Below are positions 8,939-17,243 of a stretch of 64,000 nucleotides of DNA, in pieces; the first letter of the stretch is position 1; each line of letters opens with the position of its first letter. The stretch is from positions 1-64,000 of the forward strand of contig CALUKF010000005.1 in the NCBI GenBank assembly GCA_944321145.1, read 5' to 3'. The stretch comes from an uncultured Odoribacter sp. (GTDB lineage: Bacteria; Bacteroidota; Bacteroidia; Bacteroidales; Marinifilaceae). Under the pieces are notes generated by a model. That model ran no database searches. It was not told where the DNA came from and was given only the letters and a program-made list of their open reading frames with translations. The translations under genes and the position numbers were made by a program.

Positions 8939-9004
8939 ATCATCTACGAGTCATCTCCGATTCACTTACGAGTCATTAACGTCTAAAAGTAGTAGATGAC
9001 TCGC
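8939..9004 (+). repeat. Six-unit 11-bp-period core, element A
   Basis: Cut every 11 bases from 8939, the first four units agree on nTCAyyTACGA (ATCATCTACGA, GTCATCTCCGA, TTCACTTACGA, GTCATTAACGT). The sixth unit, AGATGACTCGC, is close to the reverse complement of ACGAGTCATCT found at 8946-8956, so the core can also fold back on itself. Flanked by a pyrimidine-rich left arm and a purine-rich right arm like the cores at 30399 and 58312. Confidence 0.72.
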
Positions 9005-9038
9005 TACAGAAAACAAGGATAAACATTCTTGCCTGTCC

Positions 9039-9209
9039 GAGGGGAGGGGAAGGGGATGGGAAACAGCAGGGAAACGAGGGAGAAGAGACGGAAAAGGAAG
9101 GCAAAGGAAAGCAAAGAAAAGAGTGGGGGGGGAGAGATGGAAAAGAAAGAAAAGACCAAGAAAGGCAGAGGAAACGGAGGGAAAAATGGTGGGGGAAGGG
9201 GCGGAAGGC
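9039..9209 (+). other. Long purine-rich tract, right arm of element A
   Basis: About 170 bases of the top strand are almost only A and G, including GGGGAGGGGAAGGGG and an eight-G run. No convincing coding frame: all frames give lysine, arginine, glutamate and glycine strings. Such tracts can form triplex or quadruplex structures. The similar stretches after the other two 11-bp cores are shorter. Confidence 0.7.
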
Positions 9210-9237
9210 GTCGCCCACGGTGCTGCTTTACCCCGGT

Positions 9238-9277
9238 GATTAATCGATGAACGAGTAACGATGAATGATTAACGAGG
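9238..9277 (+). repeat. Heptamer tandem repeat, right copy
   Basis: Heptamers TGAACGA, GTAACGA, TGAATGA and TTAACGA, preceded by a TTAATCGA variant, in the same orientation as the array at 8747-8774. The two arrays bracket about 460 bp that hold the 11-bp core and its two arms. Confidence 0.7.
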
Positions 9278-9312
9278 GGGGAGGAGCGAGGCGGGGGCGG
9301 GGAGGAGGGGAT

Positions 9313-9348
9313 GAAAAAAGGGGCGCATCTGCGGATGCGCCCCTTTTG
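9313..9348 (-). terminator. Intrinsic terminator of the tRNA operon
   Basis: GGGGCGCATC pairs with GATGCGCCCC around a 4-nt loop. On the minus strand the stem is followed by TTTTTT, 10 bp after the last tRNA. It could also stop plus-strand transcripts because of the TTTT on the other side. Confidence 0.9.
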
Positions 9349-9358
9349 TGCCTTCAGG

Positions 9359-9442
9359 TGCCCAGGACAAGACTCGAACTTGCACAGCCGAACGGCCACT
9401 ACCACCTCAAAGTAGCGTGTATACCAATTTCACCACCTGGGC
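9359..9442 (-). tRNA. tRNA-Leu (anticodon GAG)
   Basis: On the minus strand the acceptor arms GCCCAGG and CCTGGGC pair. The anticodon stem CTACT/GGTAG carries a loop TTGAGGT giving anticodon GAG (reads CUC and CUU). A long variable arm (TGGCCGTTCGGCTG) and the T-arm AAGTTCGAGTCTTG are present. CCA is not encoded. Third gene of a Gln-Leu-Leu operon. Confidence 0.95.
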
Positions 9443-9468
9443 TAATGAAAAAGAACTCCTTGAATGGG

Positions 9469-9552
9469 TGCCCAAGATAGGACTCGAACCTACACAGCCG
9501 AACGGCTACTAGTACCTGAAACTAGCGTGTATACCAATTTCACCACTTGGGC
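9469..9552 (-). tRNA. tRNA-Leu (anticodon CAG)
   Basis: Acceptor arms GCCCAAG and CTTGGGC pair on the minus strand. Anticodon stem CTAGT/ACTAG with loop TTCAGGT gives anticodon CAG (reads CUG). It has the class II variable arm of leucine tRNAs. It differs from the neighbouring Leu gene mainly by paired stem changes, which suggests an old tandem duplication. Confidence 0.95.
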
Positions 9553-9563
9553 TTGTCGTGATG

Positions 9564-9634
9564 TTGTCCCACCAGGACTCGAACCTGGACTGACAGAACC
9601 AAAATCTGCTGTGCTGCCATTACACAATGGGACA
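9564..9634 (-). tRNA. tRNA-Gln (anticodon TTG)
   Basis: Acceptor arms TGTCCCA and TGGGACA pair on the minus strand. The anticodon loop TTTTGGT gives TTG (reads CAA, and CAG by wobble). First gene of the tRNA operon, 28 bp downstream of a clear promoter -7 box. Confidence 0.95.
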
Positions 9635-9661
9635 AGTTGCTGGTGCCATCATTGACGGGCG

Positions 9662-9692
9662 CAAAGGTAATGCCTTTTTTGGAATCTGCAAA
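9662..9692 (-). promoter_or_regulatory. Promoter of the tRNA operon
   Basis: On the minus strand TTTG (9689-9692) and TACCTTTG (9662-9669) are 19 bp apart, an exact match to the Bacteroidota housekeeping promoter TTTG-N19-TAnnTTTG. Confidence 0.82.
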
Positions 9693-9907
9693 GAAAAAGC
9701 GGAAAAAATGTTTTAGGAAATATTAGTCGGGGGGATTTTGGGTTTTTTCGGGGAAATTGTGTACTTTCGCCCTGCCGTTTGCGCTGTGCGCGGCAGCGCG
9801 GGGAAGGGGGCGCGGAACGGAGGCGTGGCGAAGGGGCGCGGAGCAGGGCGGGCGGCAGGCTTAGTGAATTGTATTTTAACAGGATAACAGAGAAAATTTT
9901 TCTACGC

Positions 9908-12900
9908 ATGAAGATTTACACCATTAAAGACCATCCGAATTGGAGTTTTAAGTTGATTAACCGGGTGACCGGCTGGGTGGTTTTCCTTGTTGCTACTTTA
10001 ACGTATATGCTCACGGCGGAGCCTACGGCGAGCTTGTGGGACTGCGGGGAGTTTATCACGACGTCAGTGGGATTGCAGGTGGGTCATCCTCCCGGGGCGC
10101 CGTTGTTTATGATTATCTCGCGGCTGTTCGCGATATTGGCGCCGTCGGCGGATACGCAGGCGCTGATGATTAATTATATGTCGGGGCTGTGCTCGGGGCT
10201 GACGGTGATGTTCCTGTTCTGGTCGATTGTGCACCTGGCGCGGAAGGTTGTGCTGCGTGGCGGGGAGGAGATGACGGCGGGGCAGTTCTTCGCGATTCTG
10301 GGCGCCGCGCTGGTGGGGGCACTGGCGTATGCGTTCTCGGACACGTTCTGGTTCTCGGCGGTGGAGGGGGAGGTTTATGCGATGTCGTCGCTGTTCACGG
10401 CGGTGGTGTTCTGGGCTATCCTGAAGTGGGAGAATGTGGCGTTCGAGCCGTATGCGAACCGGTGGCTGGTGCTGATAGCTTACCTGATGGGGTTGTCCAT
10501 CGGGGTGCATTTGCTGAACCTGTTGGCGATACCGGCAATCGTGTTTGTCTATTATTTCAAGAAGTATAAGCCGACGGTGCGGGGCGTGGTGAAGACGGGG
10601 ATTATCGCGGTGCTGATTCTGGGAGTGGTGAATTTTGGCATCATTCCGGGCGTGGTGAAGGTGGCATGCTGGTTTGAGCTGCTGTTCACGAACGGGATGG
10701 GGCTGCCGTTCAATACGGGGGTTGTGGTGTATGTGCTGCTGATTATCGGCTTGCTGACGTGGGGCATCCGTTATACGCTGAAGAAGGGGATGGCGATTTG
10801 GAATACGATTCTGACGTGTTTCATGGTCATCCTGCTGGGGTATTCGTCTTATGCGATGGTGGTCATCCGCTCGCTGAGCGACCCGGTGATTGACGAGAAC
10901 AGCCCGGACAATGTGTTTGCGTTGCTGTCGTACTTGAACCGCGAGCAGTATGGCGATTCGCCGCTGCTGTACGGTCCTTATTATAACGCGCCGATCCTGG
11001 ATTACAAGGACGGGGCGCCGATTTACTACCAGAACAAGGAGACGGGCGTGTATGACATTATCGGGTATAAGCAGGAGTATGAGTATGACAAGCGGTTCTG
11101 CACGGTGTTCCCGCGCATGCACAACGGGTCGCGGTCGTATTATCCGCAGCTGTACCAGACTTGGGGCGGCAAGAGCAACGGGGCGACGTATAACGTGAAC
11201 GGGGAGATGCGCACTTGCCCGAGCTTCGGGAACAATATGCGCTACTTCTTCAATTACCAGCTGGGGCACATGTACTGGCGGTATTTCATGTGGAATTTCT
11301 CCGGGCGGCAGAATGACATCCAGGGGAACGGGGACATCATGCACGGGAATTGGATTACGGGCATCAAGTTCCTGGACGAGATGCGCCTGGGGAACCAGGA
11401 CGAGCTGCCGGACACGCTGAAGGCGGAGAAGGCGCACAATAAGTATTATATGCTGCCGTTCATCCTGGGGATTATCGGGATGTTCTACCAGTACCGGAAA
11501 GGGCGCGAGGGGAAGCAGGACTTCTGGGTGGTGATGATGCTCTTCTTCCTGACGGGGTTGGCAATCATCCTCTATACGAACCAGCCTCCGATGGAGCCGC
11601 GCGAACGGGATTATGCGTTGGCGGGGTCGTTCTATGCCTATGCGATTTGGATAGGGCTGGGCGTGCTGTCGCTGTGGGAGTTCCTGTGCAAGAAGGTGAA
11701 GAACGCGAAGCCGGCGACACAGGCGGGGCTTGCTGCGGGGGTGACGGTGGTGTGCCTGTTTGCGGTGCCGGTGAATATGGCAGCGCAGAACTGGGACGAC
11801 CACGACCGTTCCGGACGCTATGCGACGCTGGCGCACGCGAAGAATTACCTGAACTCGTGCGAGGAGAACGCGATTCTCTTCACGTACGGGGATAATGATA
11901 CGTTCCCGTTGTGGTACGCGCAGGAGGTGGAAGGCATCCGGCGGGATGTGCGGATTGTGAACCTGAGCCTGCTGCTGGGGTCGTGGTATATCGACCAGTT
12001 GCGGCGCGCGGCTTACGAGACGCCGGCAGTGCCCATCTCGTTCACGCACGAGCAGTACCGCGAGAGCAAGCGGGACATTATGCCGATTGTCGACCGGTAT
12101 CCGCAGGCGAATGTGAAGGAGGTGATGGAGTTCATCGCGAGCGACCTGCCGCAGACGAAGCTGACGGGCTACGGGGAGCCGATGGATTATGTGCCGACGA
12201 GGAAGATTATCATCCCGGTGGATTCCGCGAAGGTGGTGGCAAACGGGGTGGTACGCCCGGAGGATGCCGATAAAATCGTGAAGCAGCTGGAGATTACGCT
12301 GAAGGGCAATTCGCTGAACAAGTCGCAGCTGATGGTGCTCGACATCATCGCAAATGCGGACTGGACACGCCCCGTGTACTTCGGCATCGGGATGGGGACG
12401 GACGCTTATATGGGCTTCGAGAAGTATTTCCAGCTGGAGGGCGCGGCTTACCGCTTGGTGCCCATCGAGACGAAGGATGCGGAGTACTTTGACTACGGGC
12501 GCATTGACAGCGATATTCTCTACGACAACCTGATGAACAAGTTCGAGTGGGGCAATATCAAAGACCCGAAGGTGAACATTGATTACTTCCACGACAACAC
12601 GATTGCCGTGATGAAGTACCGCAATACGTTCCTGCGGCTGGCAGAGACGCTGTACACGGAAGGAAAGGACGAGCAGGCGATTGCCGCCCTGGACAAGTGC
12701 ATGGAGGAGCTGCCGCTCAACCAGGTGCCGGTAGACAACACGCTGCTGAATTACATCCCGCTGTACTACCACTTGGGGGCAACGGACAAGGCAAATGCGC
12801 TGTTGATGGAGCTGGCGGAGAACAATTACCAGATGTTGCGCTATACGCACTCCCTCTCGCCGAAGTTCGCGCGGATGGGAAGCGTGCAGCAGGAGGAGAA

Positions 12901-13090
12901 TATCAGCATCCAGGTTATCCAGATGCTGGTCGGCATGGCTTACGAGGCAGGACAGGATGAGGTGGCAGAGCAAATCAAGCGCAAGGTGGAGAGCATTTAC
13001 AATCCGGTGCTGCTCCAGCCCGAACGGATGCCGGCACAGCCGGCAGGCGGCGCGGCAGGACAGGCGCAGGACAGCAATGAGAGTAAATAA
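9908..13090 (+). CDS. DUF2723 membrane protein, probable lipid-linked-sugar glycosyltransferase
   Basis: 1060 residues. An N-terminal polytopic membrane part (about 10-620, ten or more helices) carries the DUF2723 signature EPTASLWDCGEFITTSVGLQ, with Asp and Glu in the first loop as in GT-C enzymes, and QVGHPPGAPLF; a soluble C-terminal part begins around residue 630 and has helical repeats near the end. DUF2723 proteins are placed among GT-C-fold transferases that use polyprenyl-phosphate sugars. The start is the ATG at 9908, preceded by a G-rich 130-nt leader (TACTTTCG near 9755 may be the -7 box). Codons are extremely G-ending. Confidence 0.88.
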   Translation: MKIYTIKDHPNWSFKLINRVTGWVVFLVATLTYMLTAEPTASLWDCGEFITTSVGLQVGHPPGAPLFMIISRLFAILAPSADTQALMINYMSGLCSGLTVMFLFWSIVHLARKVVLRGGEEMTAGQFFAILGAALVGALAYAFSDTFWFSAVEGEVYAMSSLFTAVVFWAILKWENVAFEPYANRWLVLIAYLMGLSIGVHLLNLLAIPAIVFVYYFKKYKPTVRGVVKTGIIAVLILGVVNFGIIPGVVKVACWFELLFTNGMGLPFNTGVVVYVLLIIGLLTWGIRYTLKKGMAIWNTILTCFMVILLGYSSYAMVVIRSLSDPVIDENSPDNVFALLSYLNREQYGDSPLLYGPYYNAPILDYKDGAPIYYQNKETGVYDIIGYKQEYEYDKRFCTVFPRMHNGSRSYYPQLYQTWGGKSNGATYNVNGEMRTCPSFGNNMRYFFNYQLGHMYWRYFMWNFSGRQNDIQGNGDIMHGNWITGIKFLDEMRLGNQDELPDTLKAEKAHNKYYMLPFILGIIGMFYQYRKGREGKQDFWVVMMLFFLTGLAIILYTNQPPMEPRERDYALAGSFYAYAIWIGLGVLSLWEFLCKKVKNAKPATQAGLAAGVTVVCLFAVPVNMAAQNWDDHDRSGRYATLAHAKNYLNSCEENAILFTYGDNDTFPLWYAQEVEGIRRDVRIVNLSLLLGSWYIDQLRRAAYETPAVPISFTHEQYRESKRDIMPIVDRYPQANVKEVMEFIASDLPQTKLTGYGEPMDYVPTRKIIIPVDSAKVVANGVVRPEDADKIVKQLEITLKGNSLNKSQLMVLDIIANADWTRPVYFGIGMGTDAYMGFEKYFQLEGAAYRLVPIETKDAEYFDYGRIDSDILYDNLMNKFEWGNIKDPKVNIDYFHDNTIAVMKYRNTFLRLAETLYTEGKDEQAIAALDKCMEELPLNQVPVDNTLLNYIPLYYHLGATDKANALLMELAENNYQMLRYTHSLSPKFARMGSVQQEENISIQVIQMLVGMAYEAGQDEVAEQIKRKVESIYNPVLLQPERMPAQPAGGAAGQAQDSNESK

Positions 13091-13118
13091 CATGAATGAT
13101 AAACATTAATCACAACGT

Positions 13119-14232
13119 ATGATTACAACAGATCAACTGAAGGCAGTTGAAGAGCGCAGCGGCGCCCTGAGGAGGTATCTTTGACATCGATCGGAAGAAG
13201 ATCGAATTGGAGGAAATAGAAATGCGCACGCAGGCACCTGATTTTTGGAGCGACGCGAAGAATGCGGAGAAAATCATGAAGCAGGTGCGCGAGTTGAAAG
13301 GCTGGATTGAAGGCTGCGAGGAGGTGAGCCGGGCGGTGGACGACCTGAATGTGCTGTTCGACTTTGCCAAGGAAGGTGAGGCGACGGAAGAGGAGGTGGA
13401 CGCGCAGTATGCGAAGACGCTGGAGGCGGTGGAGAGCCTCGAATTGAAGAACATGCTCCAAGGGGAGGCGGACGCGATGAGTTGCGTGCTGAAAATCAAC
13501 TCCGGCGCAGGCGGCACGGAAAGCCAGGACTGGGCGTCGATGCTCATGCGGATGTATATGCGGTGGGCGGAGGCGCACAATTATAAGTTGTCTGTCGCCA
13601 ACCTGCAGGACGGGGATGAGGCAGGCATCAAGACCGTGACGATGAACATTGAAGGCGATTTCGCTTACGGGTATCTGAAGGGGGAGAACGGGGTGCACCG
13701 GTTGGTGCGCGTGTCGCCCTACAATGCCCAGGGGAAGCGGATGACTTCGTTCGCGTCGGTGTTCGTGACACCGCTGGTGGACGATACCATCGAGATTGTC
13801 ATCAACCAGGCAGCCATCAGTTGGGATACTTTCCGTTCGGGCGGTGCCGGCGGGCAGAATGTGAACAAGGTGGAGTCGGGCGTGCGCCTGCGCTACCAGT
13901 ACAAAGACCCTTACACCGGCGAGGAGGAGGAAATCCTGATTGAGAACACGGAGACGCGCGACCAGCCTAAGAACAAGGAGAATGCCCTGCGGCAGTTGCG
14001 TTCCATCCTGTACGAGAAAGAACTGGAGCACCGCATGGCTGAGCAGCAGAAAGTGGAGAGCAACAAGAAGAAAATCGAATGGGGTTCGCAAATCCGCAGT
14101 TACGTGTTTGACGACCGGCGGGTGAAAGACCACCGCACCAATTATCAAACCTCTGACGTAACGGGGGTCATGGACGGAAAAATCGACGCTTTTATCAAAG
14201 CCTACTTAATGGAATTCGGCGGGGTGGAGTAA
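13119..14232 (+). CDS. prfB: Peptide chain release factor 2 (programmed +1 frameshift)
   Basis: The reading frame from ATG 13119 runs 21 codons to an in-frame TGA at 13182-13184; skipping the T at 13182 continues the protein to 14232, giving 370 residues, the normal RF2 length. The catalytic loop GGAGGQNVNKVESG is intact. The stop-recognition tripeptide region reads VSPYNAQGKRMTSF, so SPY in place of the common SPF. RF2 ends translation at UGA and UAA, and low RF2 raises frameshifting at the TGA, so the gene regulates itself. Joined frame: 13119-13181 plus 13183-14232. Confidence 0.95.
13168..13185 (+). promoter_or_regulatory. prfB programmed +1 frameshift site
   Basis: AGGAGG, a three-base spacer, CTT and TGAC (13170-13185) reproduce the classic RF2 site: an internal Shine-Dalgarno, a slippery CUU codon and UGA followed by C, a context that weakens termination. 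Confidence 0.95.
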
Positions 14233-14249
14233 TCCTCCCCGCTTTTTTA
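14219..14249 (+). terminator. Intrinsic terminator of prfB
   Basis: GCGGGG pairs with CCCCGC, extended by GGA/TCC past one mismatch, followed by TTTTTT. The stem overlaps the last codons of prfB. Confidence 0.8.
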
Positions 14250-14282
14250 TGCTTGTCTTGACAGGAAAGAGAAGGGATGGGC

Positions 14283-14318
14283 AAAAAACAGGGCGGAAGC
14301 TGATGCCTCCGCCCTGTT
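14283..14318 (-). terminator. Intrinsic terminator of the TPR gene
   Basis: On the minus strand CAGGGCGGA pairs with TCCGCCCTG and is followed by TTTTTT, 25 bp after the TPR gene stop. Confidence 0.85.
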
Positions 14319-14342
14319 CCGCATTGTATATGAAAACTTGGT

Positions 14343-15029
14343 TTATTTTGCCTTCAGTTGTGCGCGTTCGATGTATTTCTCGATGTCCCGGGCTTCGGAA
14401 GAGTTGGGATATTCGCGATTCACGCGCTCATAGCTTTTCAGGGCTCCTGCATAGTCGCCTGCCTGTTCCAATGCCAGGCCTTCTTTCATCAGGAACATGG
14501 GGGTTGAAAAGTCGTTGGCTTTCGAAGCGGCAGCCTTTTGGTAGTGGCTGGCTGCTTGCTTGTAGTCGCCTAATTGCATGTAGGCGTCGCCGATGTTGGC
14601 GATTGCCATGTTGGAAAGCAACAAGTCGTCTGAGGAAAATGCTTTCAGGTATTTGATGGCATTTTCGTATTCTCCGATGTACAAATAGGAGAGTCCTGCA
14701 TAAAGGTTGGCAAGGTTGCCGCTGGGGGTAGAGCCGTATTTGTCGATGATTTCGATGAAACCCAATACATTGCCGTCTCCATTGAGAGCGAGGCGGAAGG
14801 AATCCCTTTCAAAATAGCTCTGTGCTCCGTATATTTGATTGGCGGCTTCTGTAGCCTTGGGCTCGGAGATGAAACGGTTGTACCCGAAATAGGCAGCCAC
14901 GATAACTATGATGCCAATGATGACGTTAACAATCATCTTTTGGTTTTTCTCTACAAACTGTTCGCCACTGGTGAGGGCGCCTTCAAGTTGTTCAAAACCG
15001 TCTTCTTTCTTTTTCTGTTCTTTTGCCAT
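14343..15029 (-). CDS. Membrane-anchored tetratricopeptide repeat protein
   Basis: 228 residues: a charged cytoplasmic start, one membrane helix (about 33-53, VNVIIGIIVIVAAYFGYN), then TPR units (for example NLANLYAGLSYLYIGEYENAIKYL and AIANIGDAYMQLGDYKQAASHYQ) in the periplasm. The layout is that of YfgM-like proteins, which work with the PpiD foldase at the Sec translocon; that link is inferred from architecture, though a PpiD-like gene does lie 5 kb away. Divergent from recF; CAAAGATA at 15064-15071 gives a minus-strand -7 box TATCTTTG. Confidence 0.85.
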   Translation of the reverse strand: MAKEQKKKEDGFEQLEGALTSGEQFVEKNQKMIVNVIIGIIVIVAAYFGYNRFISEPKATEAANQIYGAQSYFERDSFRLALNGDGNVLGFIEIIDKYGSTPSGNLANLYAGLSYLYIGEYENAIKYLKAFSSDDLLLSNMAIANIGDAYMQLGDYKQAASHYQKAAASKANDFSTPMFLMKEGLALEQAGDYAGALKSYERVNREYPNSSEARDIEKYIERAQLKAK

Positions 15030-15182
15030 ATTTTCGTTTGTTTGAATGCTTTTTTACAACGCGCAAAGATAGTGCTTTTCGTTGAATATTGAAATGCTTG
15101 CTGCTTTTTTTTGCTTTCTTTTTCAAGGCTGTCGTGAAAAAGCGTATTTTTGTAGCGGATAAACGGAAAGCCGATATAGCGT

Positions 15183-16289
15183 ATGATATTAAAAGAACTG
15201 CATATAGTCAATTTCAAGAATATTGCGGAAGCCTCGTTGGATTTGTCGGAGGGGTTTAATTGTTTTGTTGGCAGGAATGGGGTGGGGAAGACGAATGTGT
15301 TGGATGCCGTTTATCATCTTTCGATGTGCAAGAGTTTCTTCGGATTGTCTGACCAGCAGAATATCCGCCATGGGGAGGCTTTTTTTATGGTTCAGGGAGT
15401 GTATGCCCGGGAGGGAGGGGATGAGGTGGAGGTCTGCTATGCGATGAAGCGGGGGCAGAAGAAGGTCTTGAAGAAAAACGGGAAGGTGTATTCCCGCCTC
15501 TCGGAACACGTCGGGCTTTTGCCCTTGGTGATGATAGCTCCGGAGGATGCGCTTTTGATTGATGGGGGAAGCGAGGAACGCCGCCGTCTGATGGATGGCA
15601 TCATTAGCCAGTACAATCGGGAGTATCTTTATCAGTTGATTCGTTATAATCGGGTGTTGGCGCAGCGGAATGCGTTGTTGCGTGGGGCGGAGGGCAAGCG
15701 GCTGGATGGGGAAATGCTGGAGGCATGGGACGGGCAGTTGGCAGAGAGCGGGGAGGAAATTATGCGGGAGCGGAGGCGTTTTTTAGAGGAATTTACGGGC
15801 ATGTTCCGCCGCTATTATGAAGCATTGTCGTTGTCGCGTGAGGAGGTGGAATTGGCTTACAAGCCATCCGTGGGGACGGGTAGCTTGTTAGAAGCTTTCC
15901 GGGCGTCTTGGGAGCGAGACCGGGTGTTGATGTATACGACAACGGGCATTCATCGGGATGATTTGTCTTTTTCTATTGGGGCTTATCCGATTAAGAAATT
16001 AGGGTCGCAGGGACAGAAAAAGACTTTCCTCGTGGCTTTGAAGCTGGCGCAGTATGCTTGGCTTGCACGAATGACAGGGGTGAAGCCCCTGTTGCTTTTG
16101 GATGATATATTTGACAAACTGGATGCAGACCGGGTGGCGCAAATCGTGCAGGTGGTGGGGCAAGAGGCTTTTGGTCAAGTGTTTATTACGGATACCCACC
16201 GAGAGCGGTTGGATGAAATCTTGCGCTTGCAAGAATCTCCCTGCCGTTTCTTTACTGTGGAAGGCGGGGAGGTACGTGTGGAGCAATGA
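15183..16289 (+). CDS. recF: DNA replication and repair protein RecF
   Basis: 368 residues, normal for RecF. The Walker A motif is GRNGVGKTNVLDAV near residue 30, the ABC signature region is KKLGSQGQKKTFLVALKLAQ, and Walker B is PLLLLDDIFDKLD near residue 305. RecF is a cytoplasmic SMC-like ATPase that binds single/double-strand junctions with RecR and loads RecA at gaps. The -7 box TATTTTTG lies at 15145-15152, giving a short leader before ATG 15183. Confidence 0.96.
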   Translation: MILKELHIVNFKNIAEASLDLSEGFNCFVGRNGVGKTNVLDAVYHLSMCKSFFGLSDQQNIRHGEAFFMVQGVYAREGGDEVEVCYAMKRGQKKVLKKNGKVYSRLSEHVGLLPLVMIAPEDALLIDGGSEERRRLMDGIISQYNREYLYQLIRYNRVLAQRNALLRGAEGKRLDGEMLEAWDGQLAESGEEIMRERRRFLEEFTGMFRRYYEALSLSREEVELAYKPSVGTGSLLEAFRASWERDRVLMYTTTGIHRDDLSFSIGAYPIKKLGSQGQKKTFLVALKLAQYAWLARMTGVKPLLLLDDIFDKLDADRVAQIVQVVGQEAFGQVFITDTHRERLDEILRLQESPCRFFTVEGGEVRVEQ

Positions 16290-16301
16290 TGCTACAAGTT
16301 G

Positions 16302-17228
16302 TCAGTCGCTATTCAGAATCATCTGGAGGAAAGTGCCGGGACGTGCGAAGTGCTCGGGGGTGATTTTCCAAGTGAGTTTGTGAATGGGCGAAAGGGCTTT
16401 GATTTGCTCCCAACGTTCGGGGGTATAAGGGTCTGTGAGTTCAGAAAGGAGGGTGTGGGGAATCGTAGAGTTGAAGTAGGGAATCGCTTTCCATTGTGCT
16501 GCGAGATGGGGCTGGGATTCGTCTGATGCAAGAGAGAAGAGCAGGTGGAAAAGGAAATAGTGGCAGAGGTGGTTGTGGCGTTTCCAATAGTCAGTGAGCA
16601 TTTGTTGGGTGCGGACAAGGAGTTCTTGGTTGGGATGGGCTACGATGAACCAACTGCTCATTTTGATGATTCCTGTGTTGGCATGCTGTGTCTTGTAACA
16701 AAAAAGCGGGGCATGGAGGATGTAGTCGGGAATTGGGGCAGTCAGGTAAGTGGTGGCATCCATCCAGATGCCTCCATATTGGGCTAAAAGGTAAATGCGC
16801 AGGATGTCAGAGAAGTGCGTGTTTGTAATTGTGCCTTTCGCCTTTTTGCGCAAGATGTAATCAGGGAAGGTAACATATTGCGGGAAATTGCTTTCTGTGA
16901 TGACGATGACTTCTCTGTTGTTGCTGTATTTTCGGATGGATGCAAGGCATTTCTTGACAATGAGCGGGGCTTCCTTTTCTCCTTGTAACCAGCAAGTCCA
17001 TATTTTATCGGGATAAGGGTTGGCGGCAGGCATAGTTGCCTGGTAGACGTGCTTAAATTGTAAATATGCCCCCCCCAATGACTTATGAACCTTGTATGCC
17101 CATTGTGAGTTGAGAATGTCCGGGTCGCTGAGGTAATGGAACCGTTGTACTTTGCGCCAGGCTTCTTGGAGACAGTAGCGCCAGCCTTTTTTCTTGAGAA
17201 TATTGCGGTAAGTGGAGAATGTGCGCAT
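16302..17228 (-). CDS. Glycosyltransferase, capsular polysaccharide synthesis (GT32-like)
   Basis: 308 residues with the signature of the Caps_synth/GT32 group: DKIWTCWLQGEKEAPLIVKKCL near residue 78, then SDILRIYLLAQYGGIWMDATTYL, where the W-M-D-A-T stands in for the DxD nucleotide-sugar site. A cytoplasmic, retaining transferase is expected; sugar and acceptor are unknown. Lies 15 bp downstream of a GT2 gene on the same strand, so probably co-transcribed, and ends 12 bp from the stop of recF. Confidence 0.85.
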   Translation of the reverse strand: MRTFSTYRNILKKKGWRYCLQEAWRKVQRFHYLSDPDILNSQWAYKVHKSLGGAYLQFKHVYQATMPAANPYPDKIWTCWLQGEKEAPLIVKKCLASIRKYSNNREVIVITESNFPQYVTFPDYILRKKAKGTITNTHFSDILRIYLLAQYGGIWMDATTYLTAPIPDYILHAPLFCYKTQHANTGIIKMSSWFIVAHPNQELLVRTQQMLTDYWKRHNHLCHYFLFHLLFSLASDESQPHLAAQWKAIPYFNSTIPHTLLSELTDPYTPERWEQIKALSPIHKLTWKITPEHFARPGTFLQMILNSD

Positions 17229-17243
17229 GATGGATGATTGTTT

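Noticed and set aside
8939-9004. CRISPR array
   Set aside because: The units are only 11 bases, directly adjoining and without spacers, and no cas genes are in the window.
10064-13093. A very long open frame (about 1009 codons) on the minus strand
   Set aside because: It lies opposite the DUF2723 gene, whose membrane and motif structure is clear. The frame is open only because extreme G-ending codons on the plus strand remove stop triplets from the other strand; its translation is an arginine, histidine and glutamine-rich string.
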